Assembly: GCA_030248295.1 (NCBI GenBank)
Contig: JASANH010000554.1
Coordinates: 186,001 to 250,000 of the forward strand
Length of the DNA stretch: 64,000 nt
Origin: Mesodorylaimus sp. YZB2_4
Taxonomy: Eukaryota; Nematoda; Enoplea; Dorylaimida; Dorylaimidae
Direction: 5' to 3'
Numbering within the stretch: the stretch's first letter is position 1; every line of letters starts with the position of its first letter. The notes under the pieces are model-generated. The model had not been told where the DNA came from and made no database searches. It saw nothing but the letters and a program-made list of their open reading frames with translations. Positions 33,401-45,025 of this stretch are shown piece after piece. The position numbers and the translations under genes were made by a program.

Positions 33401-34734
33401 GAAGGGTAGGAGTTGATAATTGATCGATCACCAAATCGAGCTTTTTGATCAGCGAATTACTTGAATTTTTTGTGAAAGGTTTTTCGGTTTTATTGTGTTG
33501 ACGAGAAATTTTTGTTCTGTTTAAATTTTTTCGGATTTAGAGTGTTGACGAAGTTAGTTCTGTTTTAGATTTAGAATAGACGTCTTTGTGGACGAGGTTT
33601 TTCGTTTTTTGTGAGGTTAGGGTTAGGTTTTGTTTGAGAATTCAGGATGTGCCATTGATCTGATTGGGTAGGAAGGATATTGGGTGAAACAGTTCACTGG
33701 TGCCAGTATTATTGTTAAGGTGCTTTATGAAATGATTGCCTTTGATTCAATTTTTTTCGCTTCTTTTGAGAATTTTTCTGGTTGTTTGAAGAACATTTTT
33801 TTGAATTGTTGGCGATATGCAGTTTTGGTTGAGAAAAATTTGTGTGAAGGCGGGCGATAAGTTTTCGCAGGGGGTGACAGTCTTGCAAGCCCTCATCTTG
33901 GGTGTGAAAGTCAAAAACAGTTTTCTGGGAATAACACGAAAGTGGTTGTGCCCTAGCGGGCCAGGTGTGCACTTTCAGGGGCGACAGTCGATCTATCGGT
34001 CCCTTAGCCCTTGATGCTTCGGTCTGTGACGGTTGTCAGCTGCGTTCAGAAGAAGTCTACAGAAGTGTCTACTGACCATCAATCATTTGATGACCAATGT
34101 GCCAGAATTTTATGCTCTGCAAAGTGATGTCATCAAATTTATGGAACAGGAGAGCTGGAGGATTTCTGGAAGACGCTGCAATATGTACTTTGAAAGAACT
34201 ATGAACACGCACACCCGCAATTTGACGTTACGAACCGGGTACTTAGCGAGGAGGATGCGAGCCAGGTTCGAATGTATCATCGTACCGGGGGGTGGTACAG
34301 TAAGGGTACGGCACAGAGAACTGGCACCGAGTTTTATATTATTTCGCGTGTAAATTAGTGCTAGGGTACATTCCTTCGCTTCAAAGCTGCCAAATTTTAC
34401 GAAGAGAAAATGAATCTGCCAGCTGTTGGTTTATACTACCAAACTGTTGTTAGATAACCGATCTAAAAAGGTGACCAAACTTTCAAGCATTTACTCGCGG
34501 AGCATCGTGTCTCATAATCCTGATGCAAGTACCTGACTTTGGGGCTGTGATCCTTATGAATTCTACTCATCGTCAGTGCTGCTACAAATGCTGCTTTCTT
34601 GAATTGAAATGTGCTCATTCATGGAGTCGCTGTTGCTGAATTTGAGGCGCGTGCCACGCTAGTTTCCTGCACGAAAGACTGAAGTACCTGCCCTCAATTT
34701 TTCGAAGCGCTGGTTAGGAAACTAAGAACAAGAA
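33401..34734. other. Intergenic, no gene seen
   Basis: AT-rich sequence downstream of TOB. The open frames (for example 34033-34353) show no family resemblance or splice support. Confidence 0.4.
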
Positions 34735-35690
34735 ATGTGCTGGTGCATGGTGTTGCACAAATTATGTGGCATGTTCCATGCAAAAAAAGGGATATTTGTG
34801 TCATCAAAGCGCCTGCTTGATCAACTTATCGTTAGCCCGAGACTAACCAGATGTTTCACTGCGCTGTGCCACTTGCTTCATGACATGCTGAACGCTGTTA
34901 TGGTTGATGCGTCAAATATGCCACGTCAACACTCCTTTTCATAGTTTCATGTTCACGTTCGTGGTCATGGTCATTCACATCACTTTTAAAGGGCCATTGA
35001 CACGCTTTGAGGCAGCAAAACTATGAAAAGTACTTATTGAGACAAGAAAAATAGAAAAACTTCAGCCATTTCGGACAAGCGGTTGGCGTAAGAAGTCGTC
35101 CGACAATTTCAAATCCCGATTACCGCAAAAACGAAAGTGCAAAAGCAGGTTCAGTATGTTTAGCGCAAATGCACCGCCAAAGTCCTGCTGTAGCGCGCGC
35201 ACGGAGGCGATGAATCAAAAGACGGATAGACACTATTACAGTATATATTAAGGAGCTTCGTCTTCAAAACATGAAGAATTCATCTTTTTGCCCAGCATAC
35301 AGTCAAGCTTTCCTCTGGTTGGAACTTCCTTCCTTCGTCTTGCAAGGCGCACCTCTGTGCGCACGCTACAGTAGAAATTCGGGGTGCATTTGCACTAAAC
35401 ATACTGAACCTGCTTTTGCACTTTGTTTTTTGCGGTAATCGGGATTTGAAATTGTTGGACGACTTTTTTCATGAACGGCTGCTCCAAAACGGCTGAAATT
35501 TTTTTTATTTCTCTGGTCTCGATAAGTACTTTTCACAGTTTTGCTCCCTCAGAGCGTGTCTGTGGCCCTTTAAACTGTTAGTAACATCAAGTACGATACC
35601 TGTGCTAGAAGATAATTCTCGCGGCTCTACAAAACTACAATACTTTACGTTACAAACGAGGTCTATACAGTTCTGGGAAGGTTTTTTCGG
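34735..35690 (+). repeat. Foldback element, copy 1 of a large inverted pair
   Basis: At 34984-35576 the ends TTTAAAGGGCCATTGACACG-CTTTGAGGCAGC and its inverse (gctccctcagagcgtgtctg tggccctttaaa) bracket a nearly palindromic element. The arms (for example caaatcccgattaccgcaaa and ttgcggtaatcgggatttga) are about 250 bp each. Flanking text on both sides (34735-34983 and 35577-35690) is also repeated, inverted, at 43722-44580, so the repeated block is larger than the foldback core. Confidence 0.85.
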
Positions 35691-37741
35691 CGCCATTCGG
35701 GCATCGTTTGACGGATTTTGATGAAATTTGACCCCAGCATGCGGACATGGCATCCGAGAACCCTACGATGGGATTTCGCGATATTTCGAACGGTTCGGGA
35801 GATATCGATCAAAAACGACTTCTAAAGTCTGGACCCGGTACTGTAGAATAAGAGTCCACAAGTTTGACTGGGGAAGGGATTCAAAAATTTTGTTGGCATC
35901 TCCGTGCAAGACATTGAAACAGGAGGCTTCTGGATCCGCAGTATGAGCGGATCACCGAGTGTCGTGGCACAGATTTATGGCACGGTCATCATACATTTCT
36001 CATACTATTGTACTTGTAGATCATAAGTTCAGATCTAGTCTTTAAGCATGTGGGCACAGTAGCATGATGGGGCAAACGGATTTCTGGTAATTTGCGATAT
36101 CAAAGGAGTGGAGTCCGCTTTGGAGTCAAGGAATTCGGTATATCAAACCAATACTTCCATGCTTTATTGCTGTTCTTGGTTACAATACTGTATCTGAAGA
36201 CCCAACGACAATCAAATTGTTCACAACGAAGAAGTAGATTAATATAAACAACGATTTTTGAGATGCACACCAGAGTTAGAAAGCCTTTACTTGAAATATC
36301 TATAAAATCCTTTTAAAAAATTTTTAAATTTCTTGCCAAAATGGAGTAATTTATGAGTACGGTAGGGTACGGTACGGCCGTACCAGGCCGCAGGTACGGG
36401 TACGGTCAAAAAAGTCGGTACGGTCGACCCTGGGGTGCGAGAAGCTTGTGGCGGAGCAGGGGCAGTCACATGACGATGTTACCGTACTGTAGAGATCAGA
36501 AAAGCGGGCCAGCCATGATTGAGGACTCCCAACGGCCAGCACCGCATGGTTTCAAGTATCTCAAGCTCCTGTGCTGCATGATACAGTAGGCGAGACCACG
36601 GAGACCAAGCAAGGATTGGATTTTGTCTGTTTTAAATTATGATATGATATGATCATAAAAATAAGTTTTGTTCGGATAAACTTTTTGAAAGTTCATACAC
36701 GTAATTGTCACTTATGTCTTCTGCACAGCGTGTTTTCGTCGCCAGGGTCCACACATTTGCACCCGTCGCATCGGATTTGATTGATCCAGCATTCTGAAAT
36801 CATAATTTAGTGATAACTGTCTTCATTTCAAATCACCTATTCTGTCTTTTATCTTCGTTTCAGCCGAGATTTGAAATTTGAATTTCAGCATGCTGCAGTT
36901 TCTGCAATAGAGTAATTGCTGCATGCCTGCTGCAACGTCACTCGGGTCACGTTTTAGCTATGGACTAGGTCGACAGACTTGGTTGGCTGCCTTGGGTTTT
37001 AACTTGGGCGAAAGCTCTATCAGTCAGTCCCTCCAGTATTGCATGAGAATGTACGTCTGTTAATGTAATATACTTGCAAAAAAAGATGAAATTCATGTAA
37101 TGTCCGGTCTGAATTTCGGATAGAATAAGCCATCCAGAAATATATAACGTTACAATAACTTAAACCGTAAGCGGGATTCGAGCCCTCGCCTCTGGGATTC
37201 CGTTTCTGGTTACTGCGAAAGGATTATTAACAAAGTCTCTGCACAGTCGAGTCCACTTATAGTCACATCTGATTGTCATAATCCAGCTATAGGCTTTCAA
37301 AGCACCCAATTTTTCCCTATTCTGTGTGCGTATTTCGATGTCGCTGGTTATCACACTGAATCTGGCCCAGTCCGCATACTGTCACATGAATTTCTAGGCC
37401 AAGCAGGATAATAATAGAAAAGCATCGCATTTACATTCTTAGTAGTCTGAAGCAAGCGCAAAATTAGGATTTTTTCGCAAGAAAACGCGCACATTAAGGG
37501 GCATGGCACCTTTGTGCTTCAGCTTTGATTTGACAGACCCCCCCCCCCATAAGTGGCTAACTTGGATTTATTTGACTACAAAAGCCATTCGAAAAAGCGT
37601 TGCGTCGTTCGAAAAGTTTTTGATACACGAAAATGGTGCGAAATGGCGATAAAACGGATAAAAGTGATTTTTTTGTGGCAAACATGTGGAGGAAACCAAT
37701 TTTCGGTAAATAATTTGCCTTATCAACATTTACAGGTTCTG
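35691..37741. other. Intergenic, GGTACGG-rich patch, no gene seen
   Basis: At about 36355-36425 the string ggtac(g)g recurs several times (tacggtagggtacggtacgg, gcaggtacgggtacggtc). A tRNA-like B-box (gcgggattcgagccctcgcc) lies at 37170-37190 on the minus strand. No coding region is supported. Confidence 0.4.
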
Positions 37742-38630
37742 CTATGTCTCTAATTCTGCAAAATAGAGCGACCGCACGGTCACGATAGTCTCCAGATCAA
37801 AACCGAGGTCTTACCTTCATCGATGCCACCGGGGCAATCGGGATGGCAATCGCGCCACTTTTTGATGGGAATGCACTGCCCGTTGCCGCAGTCGAATTCT
37901 AGGGGACTGATACTGCAATTGCCTGGAATGCGGCTTTGAAGACTATCTCGACTGATGTGCTTGATGACAGGAGGACTATCTAAATTGGAGAAAAATTCTT
38001 AGACTTAAAAAGGCACAGTCGAAAAAAATCAACAAAAACTTTGGGTTCTCTGTATTGCAGAAGTTTTACCAACGGAAATTCGGAGTGATCAGATTTGAAA
38101 AAAAAGCTATTCTTCAAGTCAGCAGTGGCAAGTCCATTGTGGTACCGCGTTTTACCCTTATCAGGGTGGCCTCTTCATGCTCCTGCTAGACCTCCATACC
38201 CCGAATTTCCTACAAGTGGTCAATATCTTGAGAGTCTGCTGACGTGAGTAGAGTCACTAATTTGATATTTGAATTCCACACGTATCCCAGCTGATCAACC
38301 CTCTCAAATGGAGAGTAGGACCCGAAAACCCCCAAAATAAGTGATGAGATTATGTGCTCCAACATGTACAAGCACAGTAAGCCGTGACTGACCTTCCCAG
38401 CTGTCATTCAGATTGTGATGCCTTTCAAAGGCTGGCTTCGCATCCCAAAATTCCTTGTCGTCTTCGATCATCAATTCGGATGACGCGTTATGATGGACCT
38501 TGACCGCCGGTGCAGATGACACTAGCCCATATTCGATAATGAATAGTAAGTTTAGTAACAGAAAAATATTAAAAACTTGCCCAATTCTAGCTCCAAGCGG
38601 AAAAACGCACTTTTTCTGACCCGCAGCCAT
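37742..38630 (-). CDS. Small secreted protein with one LDL-receptor class A domain
   Basis: Exon 1 is 38630-38393 and exon 2 is 37979-37815, joined in phase 1. A third, 14-bp exon (37755-37742) would add ELET and a stop, but is doubtful. Residues 1-40 contain a long hydrophobic signal segment (IGQVFNIFLLLNLLFIIEY). A charged linker follows, then an LDLa-like block CSISPLEFDCGNGQCIPIKK-WRDCHPDCPGGIDE. Five of the six LDLa cysteines are present; the sixth would lie just after the acidic DE and may be on an unrecognised exon. LDLa modules bind calcium and protein ligands. The frame is open upstream of the chosen Met to 38723, but that Met would put 31 residues before the signal. I do not recognise an orthologue. 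Confidence 0.65.
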
Positions 38631-39467
38631 GATTGACTTTTTTAGGAAAATCCAAGTCGAGAAAATGTTCTTGAGAGGGTATAGCTGAGTCGCTTTGAAG
38701 ACCTGTCGTTGGTTCCTTTCCATTTAGGCCAATCTGAGTGGCCCCCTTTTGCAAGGAATAATGTCCTAGCAACCACTGTTCGTTTCCTCTGTTTATGCGC
38801 ACCAGCTATGGAAACCAGCGATCAATCAGCCCCGCATCACGGTTGGTAGTCACCTCCAGGACGTCATGATTGGCCAGCAGATTGATTGCTTATCACATCC
38901 GACATGCCACTTCCATGCTCACCAGTGCTTACAGCTGGACATCCGATTGTGAGATAAGTTGGAGATTTTTGAACTGTCCTTACTGCAACCTGCTGTCCAT
39001 GCATTTTAGGTATGGAGAAAAGCTTACTGTAGAATCTGATCATTTCTGTGCCCCCCATCAAGCAGACCTACAAAAAAACGTGAATAAGCTACACAGGCCA
39101 TGCAGTGATACAATGGTTGTCCACCCCAACATCAACAGAGTAGGAAATGTTTTGAAAATCGTTACGAGGTTTCACACGCGCTAACTATAACAAAAATCAT
39201 TACCTCTGGAGCGGCTTCCCATGCATCCTGCCTTTGACGGGGTGCCATGACGACTAGGACGCGCTACATGCTCGCGCGGACCAATGAATGAGTCATGGCA
39301 GAATGATCTAGAATTTATGGGCAAGTCAGCTACTTTAACACTTTACACTATTGATCCATAGTTTGGGGCACAAAACATGGATGACAGCGAAAATTCGACA
39401 CCTGGGGCAAGGTATGTGTTTTATTGTATTTTTGCAGGTTCACAAATCTCACGCGAAAATTTGTATA
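38631..39467. other. Intergenic, no gene seen
   Basis: Upstream of the LDLa gene on the minus strand. The open frame at 38870-39184 (+) has no support. Confidence 0.35.
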
Positions 39468-40372
39468 GGGCCATCCATAAAGGTCGACGGCAAGAAATCT
39501 CGATTTTTTGACCCCCTCTCCCCCTGACCGCATGCCGACCACTGCTCGCGAGCCACCCTCAAAAATGGTCGACCACTTCAGCCATACCCCTCCCCTTTCC
39601 AAACGCTGTTTTGTGAAATGGTTTCATCTTATGCTTTCTTGAGCTCGACAAGGTGCCCTCTCCTTCGAAGACAAATCTTTTTGGTTCATGGAGCGGATTT
39701 CCATTTCGTGAAAGCCTCCACAAACTTTTCCCACAACTTTTCCCCATAATTTTTAAAAAGTTTTGCGGGTTGGGCGGCCCAGTTCTCCACGGGACTTTCA
39801 ATCATATTAGCTGGCCAGCAGTCATGATATGATAAACGAGGCTGTGAGGTGACTGGGGATAGGTGGGGATCCCAATCCCGATCCCAGGACAGTTTCCCGA
39901 TTCTCTGCTGCTTAGGTGGGCGTCCGCCATTCGACAGTAGCAGGGGTGTCGCCCAGAGCCAGGTGTCCAAAGCCAGCGTCAAGCTACTAAACTGCCGGCC
40001 TCCGTCGGAATAGAACCTGGGCCTCCCAGTCAGGGTTGCCGGCCAGCAAGGCGGATCAACGCCTTAATCAGCTGAGCCGTCGCCTCCCAACTTTTCCCTT
40101 TCGGATCAGATGCCATTCCAGTTGGGAATAAGAGTCCTGATGAACCCGAAATTGCATTATCGAGAAGGAACGACCAAGGAAAATAGAACGCAAAAAGGTT
40201 TAAAGGTTTCAGCGCGCACTACTGGTGACGATAAAAGGTGTTTTTTCGTCATCAAAAGTTTAAAAATTTGATCAACCATCGGCCGCTACCCCTCCCCCTC
40301 CCCCAACCGCACCTGACGACTTTTTGCCAGCCCCTCCTCCCTAGGCTGCGGTCGACCTTTATGGATGGCCCC
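39468..40372. mobile_element. Non-autonomous DNA element with GGGCCATCCATAAAGGTCGA TIRs
   Basis: The left end GGGCCATCCATAAAGGTCGA-C (39468) and the right end GTCGACCTTTATGGATGGCC-C (ending about 40372) are inverted repeats. They are flanked by TATA-like direct repeats (tgtata and atatag). No transposase frame is seen inside. A minus-strand tRNA-like unit (40025-40090) is embedded. The right end lies 16 bp from the start codon assigned to the coiled-coil gene. Confidence 0.75.
40025..40090 (-). repeat. tRNA-like SINE head inside the DNA element
   Basis: The minus strand reads gcgacggctcagctgattaa ggcg (A-box-like), then caggttctattccgac (B-box-like). A complete cloverleaf was not confirmed. 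Confidence 0.45.
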
Positions 40373-40387
40373 ATATAGTGCTGTAAA

Positions 40388-43300
40388 ATGATGAATTTTT
40401 CTACAAAACGATCTTTTACTTCCAGAAGACGAAGTCGTCAGCGAAGTTTACAGTCGACTTTAGACAGGCTGTTGGGCATGAAGCAATTGTCCGGCCAGTC
40501 CACTCCCGATCCTGACCAGCCTTCATCTCCAGTTTCCGAATCGATTCATTCTCCTGGCGATGACTCAAATTTTCATTCACATTTCCCTATTCCGGATTAT
40601 TCTCACTCGGAAGAAAATATTAATCCTGTCGATTTTCCATTAAGGCAACATGCTTCATTTCCAGGTGATGAGGAGAGAAACAGAGAGAAAAGTGATTTGT
40701 CGCCAAGTGCGGAGAGCGCTCATTCGACCAGAAGCCGTCTCAGCCCCATTCCCAAAAATGGCGGTTCTGTGAGGGACCATCTCAATGAAGGCCACAGTGA
40801 AAGGGGTCGTCTCGGAAACGATGAGAGACATTCGGCGAGAGTTGGTCGAGGCAGTGTGACAGGTCATGAAAGAAATCATATCGATGGACTCCAAGAAATG
40901 GATCGTCTCCACGCGGATGAGGATGACCCTTTCAATTCTTTCGGGAGTAGCCATCGCCATGCCGCGCATGTGACATCTTCACCCAGGCATCGTCTAGAAC
41001 CTATTGAAAGATCTATTTCTCCGAGACATCGCCTCCACTCCTTGTCCAGATCCAGTATCCAGTCCACATCCCCCAGGGGTCATCACCAGTCATCTATCAG
41101 AGACGACGAGATATCTCCGAGGGGTCGTCTCCAAAGTCCGAAATCTCCCACAGCGCCTCCGCCGTATTCCCCACTTCACCATTCACAAAAACTTCACACT
41201 CCAAGGCTCCATAATGACGATATTGGTCACTCCCCCACTGGCCAAGACCAAGGGGAAGAAGATGACCATGACTCAATTTTTGACCTACCTGGACGCCGAC
41301 AGTGGTCAATCACCGACGATCACCAACACCCAGACCAAGCTGATGACTCCAGCCGACGTGCCAGTCTGATCAGTAACGACGCCCACCCACCTCGACCACT
41401 GCCTCGTAGTAGTCGATCGTCGATTCACCACTCGCTCCCCCATTCACCACAGCCAGCCCACGTCGACGATCATCATGCACACATATCACAGAATAGAAGT
41501 CGGTCGACCAGTGGACGAGGGACACCAGATCACGACGAGGATGAGAAGCCCTCAAAAGCATTCTTCAGGCGTGGAAATATGAAGAATGAGGAACTCGAAA
41601 GACGACGGAGCACCAGCGAGGCTAGTCCGAGAGGGCACAATCGCGATACAGAGGAGCCAACAGGAGAAGTTACAAGCACTGAGCATCCGTAAGTCCCGCA
41701 ATCAAGTAATACGATGGCCTCTCTCTGGCTGATATGCACTTGCTAGTGCATCAAGTTGTCAGGATTCTGAAACTGATTACAATACTTTACAGACGGTCTC
41801 GTTCTGCGGGACATGCACAAGTGATCCTTCACAACATTTTAACCCACCAAGCCCAGGGGCTGCCACTCTGGCGTGTTGACCAAAGAAACATAATTCAGCA
41901 ACTCCAAAATTTCAGGAACCTTCAAACCAAATCAGCTAAAAAATTGCTCTATCAACGCCCAATCACTTCATTTTCTTTGATCAACATGAATAATCCAGTC
42001 GTGATGAGGAGAAGCGCCTACCAGGCAAGTGCACTTTGTGTCACTGTCTTGTGCTAGGACTCGTCTAAATAAGCACCTTACTTTTTGCTTCTAGGACTGG
42101 CTAAAAAGCAAGCATCAAATATTCCAGGAACAACGAAAACAGGAATTGCAAAAACGTGAGAAAGAACAAGAAAAGCTGAAAGTAAGAAAAACTACTTTTT
42201 GCCCTGGTGATGGACCAGACAAAACAGTGATGGCACCCAAGAAGTACCGCAAGGGAGGAGCTAGTGTGAGTGACCAAAGAGGCGGAGCTAAATGAGTGAC
42301 AGCCAATCAGATTGCTTCGTGCGATATAAAATTTAGGAGCAAGAAATCAAGCGTCAAGCAGCAATGGCCACTTACAATAGTTGGAAGAAAACTAAAGATG
42401 AAGAACTTAAACGGAAGATAAAAGCGCAAAAACGGAAAGCCCTAGAAAAAGAGAAGGAAGAAAAAGGAAAAAAAGAAGAGAAATTAAAAGATGCAGAAAA
42501 GGTAAATTGACATTTTTACGACAACCACCCCCGATTTTTACTTTCTTTCAGATGTTCCACAGTTGGAAAAATACGAAAGATGAAACTATCAGAGCTATGC
42601 TCAGAGAGAGAAGAAAATCAGAATCAGCTAAATTAGAGAAAAAGAAGGAAGAAGAACGTCAAAAAAGAGTGGATGCGATGAAAGTATTTGAAGAATGGTA
42701 AGCCCAGTTAAACCTTGACCCGTGCTTGATACAGTGATGGACCCCTGTTGACTCAAATAAATGCCTTGAATCCAGGGTAATATCCAGGGTAATTTCAAAT
42801 GGGTCCATTTGACCCACTCCAAGTTGATCCCAGGTTTTTAATAAGGTTTCTGCTGTAGCACGTGCACTTTACACTACATGGGGAACTATATTATTTGAGG
42901 GGGCTAAATGAGTATTCATGACAATATTCTGAAAAGTTATTAGTTTAAATGCGTTCAAGGTATGAAAGCTATTCTATGGTCCCCCTTCAAGCTGTTGGTG
43001 GGAAATCATGTCTCCATTGAAGCTACACTTGCAGGAGCTGTTATAATTGTACTCCCCAAATCAGGTCAGACACCCTTCCAACGGGTGGAATTCACGCAGT
43101 TCCTTCTTGTTCTCTCCATCAAAACGCAAAAGCATATCGCTGTGCCTGTGCGTCACAGTGGTTAGGCCGTAGGGACACTGTCGGGGCTTGTCAGAGACAC
43201 TGCCCTCTGTGATCCACTATTCACATCGTGGCCTTAAAAGTGACAGCCGCACGATAAGTTTTAGGGGTCTCTACCGGTAGCCGAGTAGACTTCATCCTCC

Positions 43301-45025
43301 TGAGCCATCCCTGGCCAATACTGTCTGTGCACTGGCGTCTAAAACTTTTTGGCCGTTGCTAACAGACTTTTTGGAAGTAACTGTGACTTCTCCCGAGTCT
43401 ATCACTTTTTGCTACTGACAAAAATGATCCAAAAAACTGAGTCAGGGAAAGCACAGGTGTCTGCCTCTCACGCCAGTTGCACAGTTGAGGGCGGTGTCGG
43501 ACTCTTGGGAAGGAAAATCATTTGGAGTTGATGTGTTCCTTCACCCCTGAGTGCGCATGCCCGCCTTAAAGGGCCACTGACACGCTTTGAGGCAGCAAAA
43601 CAATGAAAAGTGCTTATCGAGACAAGAAAAATATAAAACTTCAGCCATTTTGGACAAGCCGTTCGCGTAAGAAGTCGTCCGACAATATCAAACCTTGATT
43701 ACCGCAAAAAACGAAAGTGCAAAACCTTCCCGGAACTATATATACCTCGTTTGTAACGTAAAGTACTGTAGTTTTGTAGAACCGCGAGAACTATCTTCTA
43801 GCACAGGCATCGTACTTGATGTTACTACCACAGACACGCTTTGAGGGAGCAAAACTGTGTAAAGTACTTATCGAGACCAGAGAAATAAAAAAAATTTCAG
43901 CCGTTTTGGGCCCGCCGTTCATGAAAAAAGTCGTCCAACAATTCCAAATCCCGATTACCGCAAAAAACAAAGTGCAAAAGCAGGCTCAGCATTTTTAGTG
44001 CAAATGCACCCCGAATTCCTGCTGTAGTGTGCGCACAGAGACGAAGGAAACAAGTTCCCAACCAGAGAAAAGCTTGACTGTATGCTGGGCAAAAAGATGA
44101 ATTCTTCATGTTTTGAAGACGAAGCTCCTCAATATATACTGTAATAGTGTCTATCCGTCTTTTGATTCATCGCCTCCGTGCGCGCGCTACAGCAGGACTT
44201 TGGCGGTGCATTTGCGCTAAACATACTGAACCTGCTTTTGCACTTTCGTTTTTGCGTAATCAAGGTTTGAAATTGTCGGACGACTTCTTACGCGAACCGC
44301 TTGTCCGAAATGGCTGAAGTTTTTCTATTTTTCTTGTCTCAGTAAGTACTTTTCATAGTTTTGCTGCCTCAAAGCGTGTCAATGGCCCTTTAAAAGTGAT
44401 GTGAATGACCATGACCACGAACGTGAACATGAAACTATGAAAAGGAGTGTTGACGTGGCATATTTGACGCATCAACCATAACAGCGTTCAGCATGTCATG
44501 AAGCAAGTGGCACAGCGCAGTGAAACATCTGGTTAGTCTCGGGCTAACGAAAAGTTGATCAAGCAGGCGCTTTGATGACACAAATATTTCTTATTTTTTG
44601 AATGAAATATGCTACATAATTCGTTCAACGCCATAGAACTCACCTGCTCCTTGTTCTTGGTTTCCAGGAAACGCAGAAAAGACAGCGAACTGCACACTTT
44701 CTCTAATTTATTAAAAAAAGCTCAACATCATCAAAACCAGGAGGCTTTCGCTTCACAAATCGAACGTGACATGATTGCGCAACGCACGTTCGAAATGTGG
44801 TTGGAGCGCAAGGAGCGGGAACGAGTCGACAAGGCCATGACGGTCATTAGTTCATCACCAGGTGCCACTCGTATGACCACTCCCAACAGTGGAGCCTATT
44901 TTCCTGGTGGTCAAGCCTTTCGCCCTCCTTGGATCCCATCGAATCCCACTGTTCCAAAAACACCAAAACTCGCTCCTCGAAGAAGTCATGTGAGACGGAG
45001 TCGAAGTGCAGGAATGAGGTTATAG
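40388..45025 (+). CDS. Coiled-coil protein with W-repeats, MAP9/CCDC181-like
   Basis: Exons: 40388-41688, 41793-42024, 42095-42181, 42337-42501, 42552-42697 and 44668-45025; about 762 residues. The first 430 residues are low-complexity, rich in Ser, His, Arg and Pro with SPRHRL-like repeats. The C-terminal half is a highly charged helix with five units of the form aromatic-x2-W-[KL]-x2-K: AYQDWLKSK, TYNSWKKTK, MFHSWKNTK, VFEEWKRRK and TFEMWLERK. Such units typify microtubule- or axoneme-associated coiled-coil proteins (MAP9, CCDC181, CCDC34). Intron 2 begins with GC (cag/gcaagt), a GC-AG intron. The start Met at 40388 is the first in frame but lies just past a transposon end, so an upstream exon is possible. 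Intron 5 (2 kb) holds the second foldback element. Confidence 0.8.
43455..43560 (+). repeat. Degenerate SINE-A copy
   Basis: ggtgtctgcctctcacgcca gttgca ... gaaaatcatttggagttgat gtgttccttcacccctgagt gcgc keeps SINE-A order but has lost the A-box end. It lies in intron 5 of the coiled-coil gene. Confidence 0.55.
43567..44580 (-). repeat. Foldback element, copy 2 of the inverted pair, with an extra nested end
   Basis: 43722-44580 is the reverse complement of 34735-35690, including the flanking text. It is preceded by another terminal copy (43567-43722, taaagggccactgacacgct ttgaggcagc), so one element seems to have inserted into another. It lies in intron 5 of the coiled-coil gene. Confidence 0.82.
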
